Origin: Capitulum mitella
Lineage: Eukaryota; Arthropoda; Thecostraca; Pollicipedomorpha; Pollicipedidae
Direction: 5' to 3'
Assembly: GCA_030062745.1 (NCBI GenBank)
Contig: CP099848.1
Span: 9,569,501 to 9,633,500, forward strand
DNA length: 64,000 bases
The stretch's first letter is position 1. Every line of letters starts with the position of its first letter. This document shows, piece by piece, positions 41,406-52,759 of the stretch. The notes beneath the pieces were generated by a model. That model saw nothing but the letters and a program-made list of their open reading frames with translations. It was not told the origin of the DNA and searched no databases. A program made the position numbers and the translations under genes.

Positions 41406-42590
41406 CTGGCTTTGCGACGGAAGGTGCTCGGACTGCGGTATGCATGCGAGTTAGTTCAGTTTCCCGACCACCCGACGTATGAAGCGATGTTTTCTTCCAG
41501 CACAATAGCCCTATTTCGCACCGGACGATCTCTGAAAGCCACTCCCTTCTGTGTGAGGGTTCATGACCTCTTAGCTGAGAGCGGTGTGCGATTGAGGTCC
41601 GTGGCACGTCCTTACCATGTAGACATACTTCCTTGGGAGCTCGTGTGTCCTGCGGTCGACGTATCTTTGGCTGAGAACCGGAAGCGTGATGTGGCCCCGG
41701 AGGAGTTACGGTGCAGAGCACTGGAACATTTGGCATGCTACGATGGCCAAATCACTACTTACACCGATGGATCGGAAACAGAGACTGGTGTGGGCTGTGC
41801 TTTCGTGTGTGGCCCTGACACTCGGTCATTTACTGTGCCATCCCATGCATTGGTTTACACGTCGGAACTTGTGGCTATTTGCAAGGCGCGCTGTTTTCTT
41901 CAGGCTAGCGACGATGGTTTTTACGTACTTTTTGCAGACTCGCTGAGCGGCCTTTAAGCGCCGAAGTGTTAATATCGGTTTCATCCCCTTATACGGGATA
42001 TTTTAACACGACTGACAGTGTAAGAGTGACTTGGAAAGAGAGTGACGTTCTGCTGGATCCCAAGCCACGTGGGGATGTCTAGCAACGAACGGGCCGATGC
42101 AGCCGCGAAGTGTGCGTCACGCATGTGTGTAACACGTCGAACGCCATTGCCTGCCAAGGACTTTTACGTTGTGTTTTCGTCGTATATATATATATGACTT
42201 TTTGCAGCGTGAGTGGGATGCGTTTGGTCCGAGTAAGCTTAAAGCTATGAAACCCCGTCAAGGAACCTGGGCCTCGGGTTCATGTCAAAGGCGAGAAGGG
42301 GTCATTCTCTCCGGTTTGCGCCTAGGCCACAGACACGTAACGCATCAGCATCTTTTGAAGGGCGAAGAGAGAGATGTACCCCCGCTGCAGCGAGACCCTC
42401 ACTGTGCACCATGTGCTGATCACATGCAATGGTTTGACTTTAGAGCGTTGGCGGCACTTTGGGCACAGTGCGACACCTCGCACTTTGTTGGATTCAGTGG
42501 GAGAAGACTCCCGTGTCATAGAGACGGGATAATTGTTCCGATTTTTATCGGATATCGGTTTCTCTGCGGTGTTAACACCTTGGTAATCGC
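41406..42590 (+). pseudogene. LINE B ORF2 C-terminal fragment, multiply broken
   Basis: RNase H is recognisable as YTDGSETETG, TSELVAICKA and FADSLSGL, then the frame stops. Later pieces (SHVGMSSNERADAAAK, then the zinc-knuckle region) are in other frames. Endonuclease and RT are absent. Confidence 0.85.
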
Positions 42591-42777
42591 GTGTGTTTTG
42601 TTTTATGTATGCTGTTGTAGGCAACTTTTTTGCCTTGGCATAATTGCGTTATGTGACGCCGATAGAATATGTTAGTCTTTGTGACTCTTGTAAATGGGGC
42701 TACTAAAACAGGTTATTGGCGCCAAATGACCTTGAAGTCGGTGCGCCCGAAAGCCCCAGCAACCAATCAACCGACCA
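41406..42777 (+). mobile_element. LINE family B, decayed 5'-truncated copy
   Basis: Begins at ctggctttgcgacggaagg and follows the family through RNase H, CCHC and 3' UTR to the tail aaccaatcaaccgacc. It has many substitutions, a stop after FADSLSGL at 41957 and several frameshifts. It is clearly older than copies 1-5 and comparable to the copy at 11.1 kb. Confidence 0.9.
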
Positions 42778-42869
42778 GGTGTCTGACAGTGGGGCAGGGT
42801 GGAAGGAGCATGATTCCAAAACTTATCTGTCGATACGGCCATTCGCTGATAGAATGTAGACCTATTACC

Positions 42870-44091
42870 TTAACTAAAGCTGTAGCGGTCAGGGGCCAGC
42901 TTTTCACGATTGGACCGTCTTGGTGCTACTGGAGGCGCCAGCTGCGAGCCGAGACCGTCGACGGGCAGCCCAGGCGATTCCTGGGTATTCTCAGGGCTCA
43001 CCGCGGACTCACCGACGGGGACATTATCCCCACAAGTCGAATCAGATGACTCAGATGCCCCACGCCCCGGACTCGTGGTCTCCACGACCCGGCGAGGCAG
43101 CGGCACCGGCCTGAACGTCAACAGACATCCCTCTCTCTCCTCCACGGGCGACGGCACCGCCATCGCGTCCGAAGCGGCCCGTAGAGGGGCGGTCCGCTCA
43201 AGAGCTGGTGTCCCACTCACGGAACCGTGTGGAACTTCGTTCATTGAGTTTTCAAACTCTGGATCTCTGATGAGCTGACGGATCTGAGGACCGTCAAATA
43301 TGCCAGCTTTCAACTTTTCCATGGTCAATCCTGGAAAAGCCTGGCACAAGTAAGTGAAGCAGTCACCATCCTGAGCCAGGGGTATAGAGGCAAACTGGTT
43401 GCCGTTGTGTAGCAGAACACATTTCAGTGATCGCTTGCTGCTGTCAATGAACAGTCTCCAATCTTTGGGTTCGTACTGTGGCACTCCAAGCTTGAGCAGA
43501 AGCTGCGCAATATCTGCACAGTACACCAAGTCCTTCTCTTCAGAGAAAAAACGGAGGTACTCTTGATGTCTGTTGCGGAAGAAGCTGATGCGAGCACTGT
43601 CACAGAGGAGGTTTTTTTCCTTCAATCTGGATGCCAACAGTTCGGCAGAGTCCTTTGACAAGCTGAGGTCGCGAACTAGATCATTCAACTCCTTTTGGGA
43701 AGACGGATGTGGAGCATCATCTTCAAGAACCACTTCTTCTTCTTCTTCTTCTTCATGTCCTTCAACACTGGAGGCATCTTCGTCACTAATGTCAGGAAGT
43801 TCTCCGAAGATAGGCACTGGAATTTCATCACAATGAGCTACAGGACGACGTGCTGATTGAAGATCAGGATAGTTGAGGCTGCCCCGGTTCTTTCTGTTGA
43901 TCCCAGTCACATCAACAGCGCAGAAGTAGCAGTCAGTGACATGGTTTGTCGGCTCCCTCCAAACCATGGGAATTCCAAAGTTCAGACTCCTCTTGCCATT
44001 GGTCCACCCACGTAGAGTCTCGGTGCATGCCTTGCACACCATGTGTGGCGCACAAGCTTTATCCTGGTCACCAAGTTTAACATAAAAATAA
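42870..44091 (-). pseudogene. Chimeric TE-derived ORF, 5'-truncated by LINE copy 5
   Basis: An open minus-strand frame of about 400 codons after removing antisense LINE residues. The N-terminal part (YVKLGDQDKA, CKACTETLRGW, NFGIPMVWREPTNHVTDCYFC, then NDLVRDLSLSKDSAELLASR and WRLFIDSSKRSLKCVLLHNG) belongs to an uncharacterised protein family that I recall as highly repeated in hydra, aphid and arachnid genomes. Between FASIPLAQ and DGDCFTYLCQAFPGL about 100 residues of the usual family sequence seem to be missing, in frame. After EFENSMNEV the family similarity ends and a Pro/Ser-rich tail finishing RRSNREKLAPDRYSF follows, resembling the C-terminus of an LTR-retrotransposon Pol. So two elements are fused. 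Confidence 0.6.
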
Positions 44092-44932
44092 CCCCCCCGA
44101 TGGGGCACCACCTTTCCGTGGTGGGGGGGATTGTGTGCTCCAGTGATCCAGCGGGCGGTCGGGGTTGCTCGTGGAGCTCCCCTTCCGGCCAAAGGGGAGG
44201 AGCCAGACGAAGAGTGCCTCACCGAAGGGCACTGGCTCCGGTCAGTGTAGGGGAGCAGCGCCCCCTCGGTCCCCAGCTTCTCCCGCAGGAACACCACTTG
44301 GTGTGGGGTATGGCGACCCCCCGGGTCCCAGCCAAGGAATTCCTCTGATCCGTATCGATCCTAGCATCCCCTGCCCACGCCGACCCTGATTGTCCCATAT
44401 CCGGGCCTTTTGTTCACCTCACCTCTGGTAGCAAGCAGCTCAGCTTCCCCTGACTGCTCAGGTCTAGCAACCCTGCCAGTCCGCCAGCTCTCGGTTTTAT
44501 CGGAGTAGCCGCGCTCCCTCGGCCCGTCCCCCGGGGTTGACGGAGTCCTGGAGGTTGAGGCCTCTCGCCGCACGGTGCTAGTTGTGGCGGGGGGCCAACA
44601 CGCCTCTTTGGTCCTGATATCCGGGGGGGGCGGGCGGGTCCGTATGGCCCCATGCGGACCAAGTGGCTGGTCGCCTCGGGCCGTCGAGCCCGGCTTTGTT
44701 CGGGTTCGTTCGGCCCGGCCGGCCGGGGTCAAGGGGTGGGCAGCGCTGGAACCCGGTCAGGACGGGGAGGGGTCTCGCCGGTTGCACCTGGCCGGGCAGA
44801 AGGCGCCGCCTGTCCCGTATAGCACCGGGGTAGCCCTGGCGTCCCGCGTCCCTTTTTTGTAGGGCCGGGCGTCCCCCAGTTGGGCTCCGAGGTGGGTGGG
44901 GAGCCCTGGTGCCGAAATTACAAATCTCACTT
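44092..44932 (+). promoter_or_regulatory. LINE B 5' UTR with terminal hairpin
   Basis: The first bases fold: C-run 44092-44098 with G-run 44123-44129, and caccac (44106-44111) with gtggtg (44118-44123). A GC-rich leader follows. In this superfamily the 5' UTR carries an internal pol II promoter, and some LINEs begin with HDV-like self-cleaving ribozymes; whether this hairpin is one cannot be decided by eye. Long open frames on both strands here reflect base composition and are not genes. Confidence 0.6.
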
Positions 44933-46669
44933 ATGGCAAACTCTAACCAAACTCTACGCTCTGACATCTCCCACCCCTGCGAGGGGCGGACCAGTCGTCC
45001 CCCTGCCTCCTGCCGAGGAACGGAAATCCGTGGGGCTCGAGTATTGATTTTCCGAGGAAAAGATAAGGCCCTCGCTTCGTTGTCGCCTTTTCATCGCCGT
45101 AACGGCTGCGACCGTTTGGGACAAATTATCAGATGTGACAAACTGAGAGACGGCTCCCTAGAGGTCGAATTTGTGAAAAGTGAAGAAGCTGAAAAAGCCT
45201 TGGCAGCGACAACGTTCGCATACAGTGTGCGCAACGGTACGGAGACACGAGATGTGGTGGTAAATATGACTGTGGAGCCCCACAAAATGAAGAACTTGTC
45301 AAAAGGGATTATAAACTGTTACGATCTGAGAGACGTTGCCGACGAGGAGATTGTTGATGGACTGTCCGAGTTCGGTGTGACGGACGCCCGTCGCATGATG
45401 GTGAGACGGGAGGGACGTCTCTGTCCCACAAATAACATTGTACTGACGTTTAACCGGCCTGACCTACCTGCTGATGTAGCCGTTGGATACCTGAGGGTCA
45501 AGGTGCGACCGTTCATCGCAAACCCCATGCGCTGTTACCAGTGCCAGCGCTTCGGCCACACAAAACCGTATTGTAAAAACCCTCCTGTCTGTGGAGTTTG
45601 TGCGTCAACAGAGCACCTTGCTGATGCTTGCGAGGGTCATGCCCCGCGCTGTGCCAACTGTGGACCAACGCAGTCGCCACATGCGTCTTTCGACAGGACA
45701 TGTCCTGTTTATATAAGAGAAAAAGAAATCCTGACCATAAAATGCTCTCGCAAAGTCTCCTTCCGAGAGGCAAGAGAAATATACAGTGCGACACATCCAA
45801 AGTCGTCTTACGCTGCGAAGGTGAAGACTGCTGTGCCGGCGACGCAGTCTGAAGTGATGACGTTGCCTCAACTAGTAAACATTTTAAAGCATTACGGCCT
45901 TGCCGTCGTACCTGCGCCCTCTGCACCGGCCACGTCCTTGGGGTCGCCGACGCCTCCTGCGCCCGCCACCTCGGTGGTGTCCACGGCCCCGGACGTTCCG
46001 TCGGCCGGGGGCAGTGGGTGGACCGTGGTCCGGCGGGGTCGGGGACCCCGCTCTTCTCCGGCGCGGAGCGGCTCTCCACCGGGACCTGTTGCGTCCCCCG
46101 CGTCCGCGCCGCCCACGCCGCCTCGTGCCGCGGCCTCGAAACGTTCCCCGGTGACCGCTCCGTCGGGGACGCAGCTCTCGGGCGGGGCTTCCCGTCCTGG
46201 GGCGCCGCGGAGTACGGGTGTCACCGTGCGCCCGGGTGCTCCAGATCTGGGGGCTGCGGGTCGCGCGGCCCGGGGCGTGGGGTCGACGGTTGCGCCGGCC
46301 CGGGCCCATCCGTCGCCGTCTGGCGATGGCGCGGCCATGGGCCCCCCCCTGCTCCGGCGCGGGGTGGGTCGGCGTCGTCCTCCCCGGCCGCGGGCCGGAC
46401 AACAAAACGCCCGCCGCCTTGGCCTGTGTCCCCGACGGACGGGGGCAGGGCCAAGGTGCGCGGCAGTTCTGCAGAAGGTCGTCCAGTCACGGGAGGGTTA
46501 TGACCTTGCAAAAGGGCTGACCACTTCTTTTGAACACTTTAACCTTGCACTTGCAGTGACTGTTTTAGTGTTCCTGCAGGTGCTGATGCTTCTTTTATAT
46601 CCCGGGACGCTGTGTTTTAAGACCCTTTTAACCCGACCTTATACAGGTCATTTTACAGTGGAACTGTAG
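44933..46669 (+). CDS. LINE B ORF1, gag-like zinc-knuckle protein
   Basis: The ATG at 44933 (MANSNQTLRS) is chosen over the non-ATG extension upstream. 578 residues. The N-terminal half ends with the family-typical VGYLRVKVRPFIANP, then three knuckles: CYQCQRFGHTKPYC (about residue 200), CGVCASTEHLADAC, and CANCGPTQSPHASFDRTC. A long Pro/Ala/Gly-rich low-complexity tail follows, encoded by very GC-rich DNA. ORF1 binds LINE RNA in the transposition complex. The last about 60 residues leave the low-complexity region and overlap the ORF2 start by 19 bases, so ORF2 is probably expressed by frameshifting or reinitiation. Confidence 0.87.
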   Translation: MANSNQTLRSDISHPCEGRTSRPPASCRGTEIRGARVLIFRGKDKALASLSPFHRRNGCDRLGQIIRCDKLRDGSLEVEFVKSEEAEKALAATTFAYSVRNGTETRDVVVNMTVEPHKMKNLSKGIINCYDLRDVADEEIVDGLSEFGVTDARRMMVRREGRLCPTNNIVLTFNRPDLPADVAVGYLRVKVRPFIANPMRCYQCQRFGHTKPYCKNPPVCGVCASTEHLADACEGHAPRCANCGPTQSPHASFDRTCPVYIREKEILTIKCSRKVSFREAREIYSATHPKSSYAAKVKTAVPATQSEVMTLPQLVNILKHYGLAVVPAPSAPATSLGSPTPPAPATSVVSTAPDVPSAGGSGWTVVRRGRGPRSSPARSGSPPGPVASPASAPPTPPRAAASKRSPVTAPSGTQLSGGASRPGAPRSTGVTVRPGAPDLGAAGRAARGVGSTVAPARAHPSPSGDGAAMGPPLLRRGVGRRRPPRPRAGQQNARRLGLCPRRTGAGPRCAAVLQKVVQSREGYDLAKGLTTSFEHFNLALAVTVLVFLQVLMLLLYPGTLCFKTLLTRPYTGHFTVEL

Positions 46670-49600
46670 AGGTGTTAGGTCGAGCGCCAGTGATCTGCAG
46701 GCTCTTCTGAGACGGCGTTGCCCATTTGCTGTTGGCCTCCAGGAGACAAAACTGGCACCAAACACTTGTTTTAGTCTCAAAGGTTACAGCATATTTCGTC
46801 GCGACGAGCCAGTCGACACCGTTGCGCACGGTGGGGTCCTACTAGCCGTTCACCATGGTGTTCCCACCCAGCGGCTCGACGTGCGCGCTGATGTGCAGGC
46901 TGTGGCAGTGAGGTCGCACTTGGGACGCCGTCAAGTAACACTGTGCTCAGTGTATTTGGCGCCTGGTTGTGTTTTTCCCACGTTGGAGCTCCGGCGTCTG
47001 GTTGCAGAGCTGCCTGCACCTTTCCTGCTTTTAGGTGATTTTAATGCTCACCATACTAATTGGGGTTGCGACAACACCGACACACGTGGTCGACTTTTAG
47101 AAAGCTTGTTGAACGACGAATCACTATGTCTTTTAAATACTGGAGCCAAAACACATTTTACTTTGCCTTCCGGACAAACATCGGCTCTAGACCTGAGCAT
47201 TTGTAGCCCACAGATGATGCAGTACTTGACGTGGTCGGTGGATGACGACCCATGCGGAAGCGATCACTTCCCAGTATGGCTGCACTATAAGGACGGTGCC
47301 GTGCTCGGCTCAAGGCCACCACGGTGGTTGCTTCGGCGTGCTGACTGGGGCCAATTTGAGGAAGAGGTTGAATTGGCCGTGCGTTGGCGTCAGCCGGAGG
47401 AGCGTCCGATGTCGGTGGACGAATTTACCGAGATGATCGTGCAGTCAGCCGGACAAAGCATCCCCAAAACATCTGGTGCTCCCCGCCGCCCACCAGTGCC
47501 ATGGTGGACGAAAGCGTGTAGAGACGCCATTCGTACACGCAGGCGAGCTTACAGGGCATTCGATCGTTGCAGTACACTTGATAATTTGATCGCTTTTCGA
47601 CAAGCGAGGGCCTCGGCACGCCGTGTTATCTTGGAGGCGAAACGGCGGTCATGGCGAGAGTATGTGGGTGGCCTGAACCGCTCCACCCGCACTTCGGAGG
47701 TCTGGGACCGCATCAAGAGGATAGGGGGCCGACATTGCTCTAAGCCGCTGCCCGTGCTGCGCGTGCACGGCCATGACGTGTTTCACCCTGCTGACGTTGC
47801 CAACGAGATCGGCCGCGCCCTCGCAGAGCGGTGCCGGGGTGGCGGCGCCGATCCTGAGTTTGTGCGTCACAAAACTCGCTGTGAGCGGTCGCCTGTGAAC
47901 TTTTATACCTCTGAGCAGCACTCGTATAACGAAGTGTTCACAATGGCTGAACTCAGGTCAGCAATATCGTCCCTGCGCAGTGTGTCGGAGGGCCCAGACG
48001 AAGTGCATAACGATATGCTTCGACACCTTCCACATTGCGCGGTTGAGACACTGTTGACTATGTTCAATGCGATTTGGACCCGTGGCGAGTTCCCGTTGGC
48101 CTGGCGAGAGGCCATCGTCATCCCACTGTGCAAGCCCGGCAAGAGTGGTTTAAACCCTCTTGATTATCGTCCCATATCTCTGACATCTTCCTTGTGTAAA
48201 CTTTTGGAGAAGATGGTTAACCTCCGCCTGACCTGGTTTTTAGAGAAGAATAACGTGTTTGACAATGCTCAGTGCGGTCTCCGGAAAAACCGTAGTACTG
48301 TGGACCACCTTTTAGCCCTAGACACAGCAGTGCGTGTTGCTTTTCGGGAACGACGTCATGTGGGAGGTGTGTTTTTTGACATCGAGGGTGCATACGACAC
48401 GACGTGGCGACACGGCATTCTCTTGAAGGCCTTTGGGCAAGGTATTCGTGGTCGTATGGGCGTCTTTTTACAGAACTACTTGGATGACCGTTTTTTCCGT
48501 GTTCGTGTAGGAAAGCACTTTTCTGACCGGTTTCTGCAGGTGAACGGCGTGCCTCAGGGTGGTGTGTTAAGTGTGACACTCTTTGCCATTATGATTAACG
48601 ATGTGGTAGACAGACTGCCTCGCTCTGTAGGAAGGTCACTGTTCGTCGACGATCTGGCAATATGGTGTAAGGCGTCCAGTGCTATCTCGATGGAGAGGCA
48701 GTTGCAGCTGGCCGTCGGCCGCTTGGAGAAGTGGAGCCTGGCAAATGGCTTCCGTTTCTCGACGTCAAAAACAGTTGCGTGCCACTTTTGCCGCTCTCGC
48801 CGTGGCTGTCCCGCTTTATCTGTGCAACTGTACGGGAAACTGATTCCGTCGGAGCCAGTAGTGCGGTTTCTTGGACTGCAATTTGACAAACGATTGACGT
48901 ACAGGGACCATTTTAAATCGCTGCGTGAGAAGTGTTTTAAATCACTGAACGTTTTAAAGTGTGTCGCAGGTACATCGTACGGTGCGGACAGAGTGACGTT
49001 GCTCCGTCTATACAGATCCCTGATTCGCTCTAAGTTGGACTATGCTTGTTTTGTGTATGACTCTGCATGCGATTCCAGCAAGCGTACGTTGGACACAGTG
49101 CACAACTCTGCCTTGCGCATTGCTACGGGTGCCTTCAGAACGTCTCCCACCGCTAGTATCTTGGTGGAAGCTAATGAGCCACCCCTGGCTTTGCGACGGA
49201 AGGTGCTCGGGCTGCGGTATGCATGCAAGTTAGCTCAGTTCCCCGACCACCCGACATATGAGGCGGTGTTTTCTTCCAGCACAATAGCCCTTTTTCGCAC
49301 CGGACGATCTCTGAAAGCCACTCCTTTCTGTGTGAGAGTCCATGACCTGTTAATTGAGAGCGGTGTGCGACTGAGGTCCGTGGCACGTTCTTACGATCTA
49401 GACATACCTCCCTGGGAACTGGTGTCCCCTGTGGTCGACGTGTCTTTGGCTGAGAACCGGAAGCGCGACGTGGCCCCGGAGGAGTTACGGTGCAGAGCAC
49501 TGGAGCACATGGCATCCTACGATGGCCATATGACTGCTTTCACCGATGGATCGAGGACGGAGGCTGGTGTGGGCTGTGCTTTCGTGTGTGGCCCTGACAC

Positions 49601-50366
49601 TCGGTCATTTACTTTGCCACCTCATGCATCGGTTTATACGTCGGAACTCGTGGCTATCGACAAGGCGCTGTGTTTCATTGAGGCAAGCGACGATGGTTTT
49701 TACGTACTTTTTACAGACTCGCTGAGTAGCCTTTTAGCGCTGAAGTGTTTCCATCCGCGTCATCCCCTTATACAGGATATTTTAAGACGATTGACAGCGT
49801 TAGACCGACATGGAAAGAGAGTGACGTTCTGCTGGATCCCAAGCCACGTGGGGATATCTGGCAACGAACGAGCCGATGCAGCCGCGAAGCGTGCGTCACG
49901 CATGTGTGTGACGCGACGAATGTCATTGCCTGCCAAGGACTTTTATCGTGTGTTTTCGTCATATATGTATGACTTGTGGCAACGTGAGTGGGATGCGCTC
50001 GGTCCAAATAAGCTCAAAAGTATTAAACCCCGCCTAGGAACTTGGGCCTCAAGTTCACGCGAAAACCGGCGAGAGGAGGTTATTCTCTGCCGTTTGCGCC
50101 TAGGCCACACATACGTAACGCATCACCATCTGTTAAAGGGCGAAGAGAGAGGGACGTGCCCCCGCTGCAGTGAGCCCCTCACTGTGCACCATGTGCTGAT
50201 CACATGCAATGGTTTGACTTCAGAGCGTTTGCGGCACTTTGGCCACAGTGCGACTCCTCGCACTTTGCAGGATTTGCTGAGTGACGAGTCTCGTTTTATA
50301 GAGACGGGACAGTTGTTCCGGTTTTTATTGGATGTCGGTTTTTCTGCGGTTTTTTCACGCTACTAG
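46651..50366 (+). CDS. LINE B copy 5 ORF2: endonuclease-RT-RNase H
   Basis: An open frame from 46651 equivalent to copy 4 ORF2, but the first codon is ATT instead of ATG (copy 4 has ATG); the first in-frame ATG is at 46881, which would skip the catalytic Glu of the endonuclease. All other motifs are intact: GDFNAHHTNWG, SDHFPV, YRPISLTS, FDIEGAYD, PQGGVLS, FVDD, AFTDGS, TSELVAI, FTDSL, SHVG, NERAD, CPRCSEP. It has the family-typical LRKNRSTVDHL, unlike copy 4. If ORF2 is made by frameshifting from ORF1 then the lost ATG may not matter. Confidence 0.9.
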
Positions 50367-50550
50367 TCACATGTGTTTTATTTTGTGTATGCTGTTGTAG
50401 GTAACTTTTTTGTCTTGACATAATTGCGTTATAATACGCCGTCGGATTTTATTAATCGTCGTGACTCTTTTTAATGGAGCTACTTGAAGAAGTTATGGGC
50501 GCCGAATGACCCTGCAGTCGGTGCGCCCCTAAGCCCCAATAACCAACCAA

Positions 50551-52640
50551 TTATTCACATGCAAAACAGAAATATGGACAAATTAGTCATAAGTTGGCAC
50601 ATGTAGGTATTGTACATTCTCCAGAGTTCGTTATTTCAAGAAATACAACTTTTTTGTATCACATTATCACAAAATTACAACCAGCGGCTTCACGTTTAGT
50701 TGCCACTTCCACTGTACACAACCACCGCAGCCCACCGCGTTCCGTATTTGCCGCCACCAGCACGACAACGCAAATATTCCGCAACACACATGAAGCGAAA
50801 ACACCCGTACATGCGCGGGTGGAATTTCCTATACACTTCGTGGGGCGGCTGCCCCATTAACTTAGTTTTGATCCACCGACTTTATGCTTTGCCGCACGAA
50901 TTTTTGGAAGATTTCGAGGTTTTATGACTTCAAACTGATCCCTTTTCGACATAATCACCCAGAACTATCGGACCTGAATACTTCTTGTCATTAAAATAAT
51001 CATTTCCAATCAAAAAAATATTCGACATGGCATTTTACCCCCACCAACTTCTTCTAAAATGCTCCATACAGGCGTACACGTGAACAAAAACGTAAAAAAA
51101 CGACATGTGGCCATAGCTCAAAAACTTGACATGATTGAGCAAAACCAATCTGATTTTTGGATTCAGCGCATCAGATTCGTCCTAAATCAGCTGAAAAAAC
51201 TCAGACAAAACATTTGTTGTTGACCAGTGTAATTCAATAAATTTCATGGTCGGTTCGCACATGAAATTCGCGCAAAATAGCACGCAAACTGATGTGGCTT
51301 CTAGCTACGATTGAACATGTTATTGCTTCGCGATCAGACTCTAATACATCGATTATCCAAGACAGTGTGACACCAAGCCCAGATAACTTACCATTCAAGA
51401 TATCCGAACCTGCCACCTTGACGAACTCACCACCACACCTTCACAGATCCAGTTAGGCTGCGCCTGTAGCAAAGATCAGCGGCGTCGTCGGGGACCGATT
51501 TCCGCACGAGAAACCAGCGACTCGTTTCAGGCTGAGTCGTGTTTTAGGACTAGTCTGTCCGAGACTTTTCGTTGTTATCACGTGATGCTGATTTGTCGTG
51601 CATCAAAATAAGGTGTAATACGAAGCAATGCATTCGGTGTCTCGTGAAACCAACTGAATTAGAGCTTCAGTTTGAGGCCAGACTTGGGCACTTGGGCAGC
51701 ACTAGAAACCTTTTCCAAAAGGGTTTCAAATCGTTTTCTTGGTGCAGTTCATCGATCACGGTATTACCTCAGTCAGCCCGGCTGTTGAAAAACGGAAATA
51801 AGCGAAAAGATAAGCGTTCAGGTGGAGGCATGCTGTTGCTTTGTTCAGTTGAAACATTACAGCAAAACTTGACTGTTTAGGCGTTTTTTCCAATTTGCCT
51901 TCACGATAAATTTCCCAAACTTGCGTTCATTATAACCACAAATTAGGAGAAAAATTAGAGCCCCTGAAAACCGCAGATCTAACTTTGGCCTCGTGTATAA
52001 TGCAAACAAAAGTAACAGTTCATGTTACATGCGTATGTTCACTGAACCAAAGTTGCTTTATGCACATCTGAACGCAGGCAAACATGACATGGCGTCAAAG
52101 ATGAGCGGTGCTGAGCATTTTACGTGGACTGTCCCAGAAATCACGCTGTTCCTCACAGCTTGAACAGCATACACATTTCCTTTCTATCGGAAACACAAAA
52201 TAGGGCGTAGTTACATGAAGCCAATAAAAAGCAGAGCGTAAATACTTAAGCAACAATAACTACGATATCATTGCTACCTTCCATGGCACTGGATGCTGCA
52301 CTTGCACCGGCAACACGAAGTCGCACCGCCCAACACCTGTCTTTCATTCGGGTACGTCATCCTCAACGACGCACGTTTTCCACATTAATATGCAGGACAC
52401 GGTTTGCCCTTTGCATGACCTGCAGTGGCCCGTGGGTGAAGTTCGTGACCCTGTAATACATCGTCTTCACACTGTCATTCGCTTTTTCCACGTTCTGCTG
52501 GTTAAAACGACTGGACACCCATGCAGCTCTGCAAGTTTGTGGGCGTGGTGCACCATGATATGATGTACGGCGTGACCGCAATTTTTTGGTATAGGACGCA
52601 GAAAATCTTCATGAACACCTCAGTGTGAACCCGAGTCTCT
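50551..52640. other. No supported gene
   Basis: AT-rich DNA with only short open frames and no conserved motif. I looked here for the missing N-terminal part of the ORF that LINE copy 5 interrupts at 44.09 kb and did not find it. Confidence 0.5.
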
Positions 52641-52758
52641 GGCAGCGCTGCAGCAGCAGCGCTGGCACCATGTACACGAGCAGCGCTGGCACTATGTACA
52701 CGTTCTCTTCTGTGGCACCATGTGTCTCGAGCAGCGCTGGCACCATGTACACGTTCTC
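52641..52758. repeat. Short tandem repeat around agcagcgctggcac
   Basis: Three to four units built from agcagcgctggcaccatgta plus a variable tail, some shortened. It abuts the LINE fragment that follows. Confidence 0.75.
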
Positions 52759-52759
52759 G

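Larger units (their letters stand above)
44092..50550 (+). mobile_element. LINE family B copy 5, full length
   Basis: About 6.46 kb. It starts with a C7 run and a 5' hairpin, has a GC-rich 5' UTR of about 840 bases, ORF1, an overlapping ORF2, the conserved 3' stem-loop and a ccaaccaa tail. It is the reference copy for the family in this window. It inserted into the chimeric ORF at 42.9-44.1 kb. I do not see a convincing target-site duplication (left flank ends cataaaaata, right flank begins ttattcacat). Confidence 0.92.

Noticed and set aside
44305-44970. Long open frames on both strands in the GC-rich LINE leader
   Set aside because: High GC lowers stop frequency, no conserved motif is present, and the stretch is the 5' UTR of LINE copy 5.
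45884-46511. Antisense and alternative-frame ORFs of 100-173 codons
   Set aside because: They are shadows of the GC-rich low-complexity tail of LINE B ORF1 and consist of Arg/Pro/Gly-rich composition only.
44082-50560. Search for a target-site duplication around LINE copy 5
   Set aside because: The flanks (cataaaaata and ttattcacat) do not repeat convincingly, so none is claimed.
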